From Aquificaceae bacterium (GTDB lineage: Bacteria > Aquificota > Aquificia > Aquificales > Aquificaceae): DNA of 7,185 bases. Shown here in pieces: positions 1-4,937 of the stretch. The stretch is from the NCBI GenBank assembly GCA_015487365.1, contig WFPT01000004.1, positions 1 to 7,185 of the forward strand, read 5' to 3'. A program made the position numbers and the translations under genes. Every line of letters starts with the position of its first letter. Position 1 is the first letter of the stretch. Below the pieces are notes generated by a model that ran no database searches, was not told where the DNA came from, and saw only the letters and a list, made by a program, of their open reading frames with translations.

Positions 1-1585
1 AGATATAACCAACAACTTAAAGACCATTAAAACCATTCCCCTAAGCGCTCCCTTCTCCAGGTTTAACATAAAAGTGGTTGAGCTTAGGGGGGAGGTCCTT
101 ATGAGGAGGGATGAATTTAGAAGGCTAAACCAGGAAAGGATGGAAGAGGGCCTCCCCCCCTTTGCCAACCCAAGGAACGCAAGCGCAGGCTCCCTAAGGC
201 TCCAAGACCCAAGGGAGGTGGCAAAGAGGAAGTTAGAAGCGGTGGTATATCAAATATCTTACGTAGAGCCAAAGGAAAGGGAGCCCAAAACCCACTATGA
301 GAGTATAAAACTCCTCCACCTCTTAGGCTTTAAGACCCCTTACAAACAGATAAAAGTTTGCAAAGGTATAGAAGAGGTTATACGATACTGCAAGGAGTGG
401 GAGGAGAAGAGGAAGGACTTCCCCTACGAGATTGACGGTATGGTCGTAAAGGTAAACGATAGGAGGCTTTATGAGCTCTTAGGTTTTACCTCCCATCACC
501 CAAGGTGGGCTATCGCCTATAAGTTTAAACCCAAGCAGGCAACCACAAAGCTCATAAACGTAGTATTCCAGGTGGGAAGGACTGGAGTAATTACACCCGT
601 TGGAAAGTTAGAGCCCGTAGAGGTTGGGGGAGTGGTAATTTCATCGGTTTCCCTCTTTAACGAGGACTTTATAAGGGAAAAGGATATAAGGGTTGGGGAT
701 ACGGTCCTAATAGAGAGGGCGGGGGAGGTTATACCTTACGTAGTAAAGGTTATAAAGGAGGCAAGGAAGGGAGACGAAATGCCCATAAACTACCCTCAGT
801 TTTGCCCTTCCTGTGGCTCAAGGTTGGTAAAGCTTCCGGGAGAGGTAGCCATAAGGTGTATAAACATAGCCTGTCCGGAGCAGGTGGTTTTACGCATAAA
901 ACACTGGGCCAGCAAGGACGCTATGGACATTAAGGGCTTGGGGGAATCCACCGCAAAGCTTTTATACAAGAGGGGTTTGGTAAAGGACGTTGGGGACCTA
1001 TATTACCTGAAAATGGAGCAACTAATAAGGCTACCCAACTTCTCCTACAAGTCCTCCTACAACCTAATAAAGGCCATAGAAAGCTCCAAAAGTAGGGGCC
1101 TTGATAGGGTCCTCTATGGCTTAGGTATAAGGTACGTGGGGCTAACCACCGCCAGGAAAATAGCAAAAGTCATTAAGGACATCTGGGAGTTAAAGGATAT
1201 TCCCTTAGAAAGGCTAACCTCCTTGGAGGACGTTGGCTTTGTGGTAGCAAACAGCATAAAGGAGTTCTTCAAAAGGGAGGAAAACCTGAAAGTAATAGAA
1301 AAGCTGGAAAGGGCGGGAGTAAACCTTAGGGCAAGGAAAGGGGAGGGACCCTTAAAGGGGATGGTCTTTGTCTTCACGGGTGCCTTAAAGAGCTTTACCA
1401 GGGAGGAGGCAAGGAGAATTGTGGAAGAGCTGGGGGGTGAATTTTCAAACACCGTTAGCAGGAGGACCACCTACTTGGTGGTAGGGGATGAGCCAGGCAG
1501 ACTAAAACTGAACAGAGCAAAGGAGCTGGGAATAAAAACCATAAGCGAAGAAGAATTTTTAAAGCTTATAGGTAAAAGAGTCTAA
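1..1585 (+). CDS. ligA: NAD-dependent DNA ligase LigA, 5'-truncated by the window edge
   Basis: Seals nicks in duplex DNA with NAD+ as AMP donor, in replication and repair. The frame is open to the left edge (first whole codon at position 2), and the residues before the GTG at 74 (TIPLSAPFSRFNIKVVELRGEV) already match the family, so 74 is not the start. About 140 N-terminal residues, including domain Ia and the catalytic KxDG lysine, lie outside the window. Counting from the codon at 74: the rest of the adenylation domain with ELRGEV (4-8) and NPRNASAGSLR (32-42); DGMVVKVN (121-128) and AIAYKFKP (146-153), which carry the lysines that contact NAD; the OB fold with FQVGRTGVITPV (165-176); a Cys4 zinc site at C244, C247, C262, C267; the helix-hairpin-helix region (about 280-390, starting AMDIKGLG); and a C-terminal BRCT domain (about 427-503). 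It ends TAA at 1583-1585, one base from the convergent operon. Nothing visible is broken. Confidence 0.97.
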   Translation, partial: DITNNLKTIKTIPLSAPFSRFNIKVVELRGEVLMRRDEFRRLNQERMEEGLPPFANPRNASAGSLRLQDPREVAKRKLEAVVYQISYVEPKEREPKTHYESIKLLHLLGFKTPYKQIKVCKGIEEVIRYCKEWEEKRKDFPYEIDGMVVKVNDRRLYELLGFTSHHPRWAIAYKFKPKQATTKLINVVFQVGRTGVITPVGKLEPVEVGGVVISSVSLFNEDFIREKDIRVGDTVLIERAGEVIPYVVKVIKEARKGDEMPINYPQFCPSCGSRLVKLPGEVAIRCINIACPEQVVLRIKHWASKDAMDIKGLGESTAKLLYKRGLVKDVGDLYYLKMEQLIRLPNFSYKSSYNLIKAIESSKSRGLDRVLYGLGIRYVGLTTARKIAKVIKDIWELKDIPLERLTSLEDVGFVVANSIKEFFKREENLKVIEKLERAGVNLRARKGEGPLKGMVFVFTGALKSFTREEARRIVEELGGEFSNTVSRRTTYLVVGDEPGRLKLNRAKELGIKTISEEEFLKLIGKRV

Positions 1586-1586
1586 A

Positions 1587-2714
1587 CTAAAAATTATAAT
1601 CCACCCCAAAGGTTAAGAATATTGCGTTTAAGTTGCTTACACCATACCAAGTTTTTATGTATTCGTTGTTGGAAGTAAAGTATAGGTCAAAGCTACCCTT
1701 AAACTTTAAATGCCTTAGGGAGCGTTTCTTGGGTTTGTAAATGAACATAGTCCCAAGGGTAATGGAGGAAAAGGCACTCATTCTGTAATCTATGGCTATG
1801 TAAGGGTCGTTTAGTTTGTAGTTTCCTATACTCTTTGCAAAGAAGCTTTTGGTTTGGGTATAGAGCCTACCCCTAAAACCGAGGGTAAAGTTCCTCTTAA
1901 CGTCCCTATAAACTTCTGCATTAATGGTATGGCTTTTTATCTTCCAATCATCCGTATAATAACGATACATAAGGTTTAGACTGGTCCTTTCGTTTAAAAG
2001 CTTTACCGCCCTTAGAGTGTAGGCGCTTGCCTTTCTTTTGTTGGGATAGCTTTCAAACCTTGCCCAGTCTTTGGTTATGTAGTAGTGGTAAGGGGAAGGT
2101 AGAAAACCATACGAATATATGTCTGAGTATATGAAGGAAAACATTAAGGTAGGAGACCAGAGCTGGGTTATGGAAAGGTCTATCTTCCTTTCGTTTCTAC
2201 TTTTGGGGCAACCCTCCCTCTTAAAGCGGGGGAACCATCTGTCGTTTGCCTGGGAAAGGGATATTCCCAAGGCGGTGTTTTGTAAGTTTAACTGCCTTAT
2301 GTAGGTTAAAAATACCGACTTGCCCTCATAGTCTATTTCCCTTGAAAAGTATCCTCCAAAGGAGACCGTGTTATCTACATCCGTCCAAGTTAAGGATAAG
2401 GTGGTGGCACTCCTTAGGTCCTGAAAGAGTCCCTGCTTTGAGGGCGATGCTCCCGCTACCGAGTCCACCTGAAAGACCCTCCCACCGTTTTTTATGCTCG
2501 CTGCGGATATGGCATCTATCCTTTCCTTAACTGTTAAAATCCACTCCCTTGAAAGCTTTTTAACCAGCTCCACTATCGGTGAAAAGACGTGGGATTTCCC
2601 ATTATCCCCGTAATAGCCAAAGCCTACAAAGAGTTTGTCTGAAACTTCTGCCCCAAAGAGCCTAAAAAGGGGTATTAGGAGGAGCAAAAGTAGGAGGAAG
2701 AGGACTACCTGCAT
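1587..2714 (-). CDS. DUF3570 family outer-membrane beta-barrel protein
   Basis: A 375-residue exported protein of unknown biochemical function, placed in DUF3570 by overall pattern. A very hydrophobic signal peptide (1-21, long Leu run, probable cleavage after FGA) is followed by alternating strand-like segments rich in Tyr, Phe, Ser and Thr, and the protein ends in GVDYNF; a terminal Phe is the usual recognition signal of outer-membrane barrels. Family-like landmarks are FSPIVELVKKLSREW (44-58), VDSVAGASPS (83-92), SREIDYEGKSV (124-134), NTALGISLSQANDRW (146-160), and the block RASAYTLRA-type region to YRYYTDDW (about 228-257), followed by KIKSHTINAEVYR. A longer reading begins at TTG 2720, but the SD AAGGAGG (2721-2727) abuts that codon with no spacer, while ATG 2714 has a 6-nt spacer, so 2714 is chosen. 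The start lies inside the end of the DUF4266 gene. Members of this family are commonly found beside DUF4266 genes (known from memory). The last gene of the operon. Confidence 0.85.
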   Translation of the reverse strand: MQVVLFLLLLLLLIPLFRLFGAEVSDKLFVGFGYYGDNGKSHVFSPIVELVKKLSREWILTVKERIDAISAASIKNGGRVFQVDSVAGASPSKQGLFQDLRSATTLSLTWTDVDNTVSFGGYFSREIDYEGKSVFLTYIRQLNLQNTALGISLSQANDRWFPRFKREGCPKSRNERKIDLSITQLWSPTLMFSFIYSDIYSYGFLPSPYHYYITKDWARFESYPNKRKASAYTLRAVKLLNERTSLNLMYRYYTDDWKIKSHTINAEVYRDVKRNFTLGFRGRLYTQTKSFFAKSIGNYKLNDPYIAIDYRMSAFSSITLGTMFIYKPKKRSLRHLKFKGSFDLYFTSNNEYIKTWYGVSNLNAIFLTFGVDYNF

Positions 2715-2920
2715 CCGCAACCTCCTTGAAAGGAGGCCTCACCCCCTGCGGAGGCCTCCCTTATTAAAAATACGTGGCCTTCTTGTTCTGCCCTAACGTC
2801 TATTGGACTTATTAACATTTTCTCTTGGGCAAAAAACTCCCTTTCATAAGGCATAACCCTTACCAGTTTTTCAGAGCAACCCATCAGGAAAAAGCAGATG
2901 GGTATTAGTAAAAGTCTCAT
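2705..2920 (-). CDS. DUF4266 family small lipoprotein with C-terminal GGCGC tail
   Basis: A 71-residue envelope lipoprotein of unknown function. Signal sequence MRLLLIPICFFLMGC with the lipobox cysteine at C15 and Ser at +2, which by the E. coli sorting rule favours the outer membrane. The mature part has the family-like landmarks VMPYERE (22-28, usually V-x-PYER-G), a Met-containing stretch (KML, 34-36), a His in EGHVFLIREASAGG (47-60, usually H-V-Y-x-SREG-x-x-GG), and the extreme C-terminus FQGGCGCR (64-71). The two closing cysteines C68 and C70 could bind metal, form a vicinal disulfide, or carry a modification; none of these is shown. The start codon overlaps the thioredoxin stop (ATGA), with GAGGAGG 7 nt upstream. 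Its end overlaps the DUF3570 start. The pairing with DUF3570 strongly supports the family call despite the short length. Confidence 0.85.
   Translation of the reverse strand: MRLLLIPICFFLMGCSEKLVRVMPYEREFFAQEKMLISPIDVRAEQEGHVFLIREASAGGEASFQGGCGCR
2721..2727 (-). promoter_or_regulatory. Shine-Dalgarno AAGGAGG deciding the DUF3570 start
   Basis: A seven-base anti-16S match, six bases from ATG 2714 and zero bases from the alternative TTG at 2720. It lies within the Gln-Gly-Gly codons of the DUF4266 tail, so the same bases encode the conserved tail and recruit the ribosome for the next gene. Confidence 0.8.
2721..2759 (-). promoter_or_regulatory. two mutually exclusive mRNA hairpins over the DUF3570 ribosome-binding site
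   Basis: Read on the - strand, GGAGGCCTC (2759-2751) can pair perfectly with GAGGCCTCC (2740-2732) around a 10-nt loop (stem A, 9 bp). Alternatively CCTCCT (2736-2731) can pair with AGGAGG (2726-2721) around the loop TTCA (stem B, 6 bp), which hides the Shine-Dalgarno of the DUF3570 gene. The two stems share bases 2736-2732, so only one can form. Both sit inside DUF4266 codons (a repeated Glu-Ala-Ser written GAGGCCTCC both times). The pairing is seen directly; a regulatory role, such as opening by ribosomes translating DUF4266, is inference. Confidence 0.45.
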
Positions 2921-3426
2921 TTTAAGGCCTCCTCTATGGCTCTGATGAGTATGTCTATGTTTTCCTTGGTGAAGGAGGAAGGAAAATACTTTATGAGCCT
3001 TCCATCTTTACCTATTAAATAAGAGCTTGGCATACCTATGGGCTTATACTTCCTTATAACCTTCTTATTACCATCGTAAAGGACTAAAAAGTTAATCTTC
3101 TTACCCGTTTCCTCTTCAAGCTCCTTTAAAAAGTTTATCCCCTTTTCGGGAGACCTATCCACATTAACCGCAACGATTACAAAACCTTTGTCCTTATACC
3201 TATTTTGGACTTCAATAAACTCTGGCATCTCCGCCCTACAACCGGTGCACCAACTGGCCCAAAAGTTTAGTAGGACTACCTTCCCCTTAAAGTCCGAAAG
3301 GGAGTAAGTCTTAGAGGGCTCAAATATGTCCGGCAGGGTAAAGTTTGGGGCAATCTGACCCATCCTTGGAATTCCAAACAGGACGCCCATCCCAAAGGCC
3401 ACCAAAACTAATACCTTCCTTACCAT
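2917..3426 (-). CDS. TlpA/ResA-like exported thioredoxin-fold protein
   Basis: A membrane-anchored or secreted thiol-disulfide reductase, 169 residues from ATG 3426. An N-terminal hydrophobic segment (4-18, VRKVLVLVAFGMGVLFG) serves as signal or anchor; there is no lipobox. The AhpC/TSA-Redoxin type core begins GQIAPNFTLPDI (23-34), continues KGKVVLLNFWASWC (47-60), and has the active site WCTGC (C60, C63), where most TlpA/ResA proteins have WCPPC or WCxPC. The cis-proline loop is GMPSSYLI (131-138, P133), followed by GKDGRLI. A longer frame begins at ATG 3441, but GGAGGT (3434-3439) overlaps that codon's own bases and stands 7 nt before ATG 3426, so the shorter start is chosen. It sits two genes after CcdA, the usual electron source for such proteins. 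Likely roles are reducing apocytochrome CxxCH cysteines or the DUF4266 cysteine tail. Confidence 0.92.
   Translation of the reverse strand: MVRKVLVLVAFGMGVLFGIPRMGQIAPNFTLPDIFEPSKTYSLSDFKGKVVLLNFWASWCTGCRAEMPEFIEVQNRYKDKGFVIVAVNVDRSPEKGINFLKELEEETGKKINFLVLYDGNKKVIRKYKPIGMPSSYLIGKDGRLIKYFPSSFTKENIDILIRAIEEALK
2928..2934 (-). promoter_or_regulatory. Shine-Dalgarno GAGGAGG for the DUF4266 gene
   Basis: GAGGAGG lies in the last codons of the thioredoxin gene, 7 nt before ATG 2920. Together with the ATGA stop/start overlap it makes the small 71-codon frame convincing and suggests coupled translation of the two proteins. Confidence 0.75.
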
Positions 3427-3433
3427 CTCCACC

Positions 3434-3439
3434 ACCTCC
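3434..3439 (-). promoter_or_regulatory. Shine-Dalgarno GGAGGT deciding the thioredoxin start
   Basis: GGAGGT lies 7 nt upstream of ATG 3426. The in-frame ATG at 3441 overlaps it and has only an A-rich run upstream, so it would lack a ribosome-binding site. Confidence 0.7.
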
Positions 3440-3447
3440 ATAGTTTT

Positions 3448-4089
3448 TTATTTGCAATAGAATTTATTCAAATTTGCGTAAATCCTACCCGGTGCGTTTG
3501 CCTTAGGGTTTGGGTAGGTATGGCAAGCATTACAGGAGTAACGGTTTAGGCTATCAACAGGGTTATTCCTTGGGTCGTAGTTGTTTATACCTATGTCAAA
3601 GGAATGGGAGTTGTTTTTGCTTTGGGCTATCAGTATCCAGTTTTTTGTTTTAGAGTCGTAGGCCAACAGGCAAACCGTATAGGAGCCCTTGGGTATATCC
3701 GTAATCCCTCCCCTCCTTAGGATGAAGATATTTCCAGAACCACTATAACCCCTCGTGTTGGAAATGTTGTTTAAGTAGGTGCTGTTTGTGGTATCAACTA
3801 CCGTATTGCCACCTACGCAGGGACCAACGGTTAGCCATATGGCAAGCTTTGTCTTGCAAACTTGGTTTGGGTCGTCTGGGTTAGAAACGTTAAAGTTTTT
3901 ATAGACGGTCCCCCCTATTATTAGTTGCCTTAAATTCTTACTTAAATCTACGTTGTGGCAGGCCAAACAGTTTCTACCCTGAAAGTGCCAACCAAAGGAG
4001 CTAACCGATAGGTTTGAAGAAGAGGAGGTAGTCCCTCCCCCACAGGAAAGGAGGAGTAAAGCTACCACAAATACCGCTAAAACCCTCAT
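3448..4089 (-). CDS. diheme c-type cytochrome lipoprotein
   Basis: A 213-residue exported haem protein, probably outer-membrane anchored. Lipobox LLLLSC with the lipidated Cys at 16 and Gly at +2, then a Ser/Thr-rich linker (20-32). Haem sites are CLACH (41-45) and CNACH (186-190). The region between holds IGGTVY (58-63) and a domain of mostly beta character. Only two further histidines exist, H35 in GWHFQG and H162 in NSHSFD, good candidates for the sixth ligands of the two haems. Non-haem cysteines are C78, C91, C140 and C212; some could form disulfides. The pattern H-[FY]-Q-G-x-x-CxxCH ... GGT[VI][YF] ... H ... CxxCH ... PGRI is shared with residues about 40-175 of the tetraheme protein of the same operon, so the two are paralogous. 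The start overlaps the CcdA stop (ATGA); the upstream SD is weak, so translation is probably coupled. No named family was recognised beyond multihaem cytochrome c. Confidence 0.88.
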   Translation of the reverse strand: MRVLAVFVVALLLLSCGGGTTSSSSNLSVSSFGWHFQGRNCLACHNVDLSKNLRQLIIGGTVYKNFNVSNPDDPNQVCKTKLAIWLTVGPCVGGNTVVDTTNSTYLNNISNTRGYSGSGNIFILRRGGITDIPKGSYTVCLLAYDSKTKNWILIAQSKNNSHSFDIGINNYDPRNNPVDSLNRYSCNACHTYPNPKANAPGRIYANLNKFYCK

Positions 4090-4922
4090 CCTTCCAACTG
4101 AGAGGATATTATAGCCAACTGCCCAGTAATGAGCAATATCCCAAGGACTATAAGAAGAGCCCCACCTACGTATTCTACAACCGTAAAGAACTTTCCAAAC
4201 TTCCTGATAAAGTTTAAAAAGAACTGCCAGAATATTCCCGCCAGGAGGAAGGGAATTCCTAAGCCCAGAGAATACATACCCAAGAGGGTCATAGCTTTAA
4301 AAACGTTTTCCGTTTGGGACGCATAGATTAGAATAGAGCCCAAAACCGGACCTATGCAGGGAGACCAACCCGCACCAAAGGAAAGGCCCACTATGTAGGA
4401 AGTCCATACTCCCGTTTTCTTCATCTGGACCTGGGAGCGCATCTGACGGTATAAAAACATATGGACGTTCATAAGGTATAACCCATCTACCACAACCCAA
4501 ACACCCGCAAAATCCTTTAAGGTTTCCAGGGACATTCCCCCAAATAGGTATAGGGATAGGATTAAAAGGCCTACGCCGTTAAAGTATTTTATAAAGTTTG
4601 GATTTACAAAGAGGTTCATAAAGTGGAAGCCAAAAAAGATTACAAAGGCTCCCCCTACCTTTGCTATGAGCTCCCTGTATTCTGCAAAGAGCTCTCCTAT
4701 ATAGGAAGCTCCCGCACCCATGAAGATAAAGACCGTAGAAAATCCCAAAACGAAGAAGACCACCGGTATTAGCATAGAAAGGTTAAACTTGCTTTCTTGT
4801 TGTCCCACCGCCGCCTGTGTTCCCGTTAGGTAGGAAAGGTAAGCGGGGACGATAGGTAGGACGCAGGGAGCCAAAAAGCTTAGCAAACCTGCTGTAAAAG
4901 AGGCCCAATAACCAACTTCCAT
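4086..4922 (-). CDS. ccdA: CcdA-type cytochrome c biogenesis / DsbD-like transmembrane thiol-electron transporter
   Basis: An inner-membrane protein that passes reducing equivalents from cytoplasmic thioredoxin to envelope thioredoxin-like partners. It has 278 residues. The two redox cysteines stand in the classical places: LSFLAPCVLPIVPAYLSYL (C20, helix 1) and GAGWSPCIGPVLGSIL (C189, fourth core helix). Core helices are about 5-31, 48-72, 86-107, 172-201, 207-232 and 246-272. Between the third and fourth core helices is an unusually long segment (about 108-158) with two more hydrophobic stretches (GVGLLILSLYLFGG and a second around VWVVVDGLYLMNVHMF); CcdA proteins are usually near 220-240 residues without it. 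SD TAAGGAGG overlaps the stop codon of the tetraheme gene, 8 nt from the ATG. The partner is probably the TlpA-like protein of the operon. The gene symbol is by family; a dedicated paralogue of the housekeeping CcdA is possible. Confidence 0.93.
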   Translation of the reverse strand: MEVGYWASFTAGLLSFLAPCVLPIVPAYLSYLTGTQAAVGQQESKFNLSMLIPVVFFVLGFSTVFIFMGAGASYIGELFAEYRELIAKVGGAFVIFFGFHFMNLFVNPNFIKYFNGVGLLILSLYLFGGMSLETLKDFAGVWVVVDGLYLMNVHMFLYRQMRSQVQMKKTGVWTSYIVGLSFGAGWSPCIGPVLGSILIYASQTENVFKAMTLLGMYSLGLGIPFLLAGIFWQFFLNFIRKFGKFFTVVEYVGGALLIVLGILLITGQLAIISSQLEG

Positions 4923-4930
4923 CCCTTACA

Positions 4931-4937
4931 CCTCCTT
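4931..4937 (-). promoter_or_regulatory. Shine-Dalgarno AAGGAGG for ccdA, overlapping the preceding stop codon
   Basis: The TAA stop of the tetraheme gene (4938-4936) shares its last two bases with AAGGAGG. An 8-nt spacer leads to ATG 4922, which fixes the ccdA start and the 13-nt intergenic gap. Confidence 0.75.

Noticed and set aside
153..160. Run of seven C in ligA as a possible slippage or frameshift site
   Set aside because: The reading frame continues unbroken through Leu-Pro-Pro-Phe with conserved family residues on both sides.
930..1470. Minus-strand open frames within ligA
   Set aside because: They lie wholly opposite well-conserved LigA domains, have low-complexity composition and no ribosome-binding site; they are antisense shadows.
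74..1585. GTG at 74 as the ligA start
   Set aside because: The frame is open to the edge and the upstream codons continue the LigA adenylation domain, so the gene is truncated by the window, not started at 74.
2119..2530. Plus-strand open frames opposite the DUF3570 gene
   Set aside because: The opposite strand encodes a continuous signal-bearing barrel protein; these frames show no recognisable features.
2715..2720. TTG 2720 as the DUF3570 start
   Set aside because: The Shine-Dalgarno abuts it with no spacer; ATG 2714 has correct spacing and an intact signal peptide.
2732..2759. The two GGAGGCCTC copies as a mobile-element terminal repeat or rho-independent terminator
   Set aside because: They fall inside DUF4266 codons, have no following T-run, no target duplication and no transposase nearby; the repeat is explained by two Glu-Ala-Ser codon triplets.
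3427..3441. ATG 3441 as the thioredoxin start
   Set aside because: It overlaps the ribosome-binding site that serves ATG 3426 and adds five residues (MEVVE) that spoil the signal-sequence n-region.
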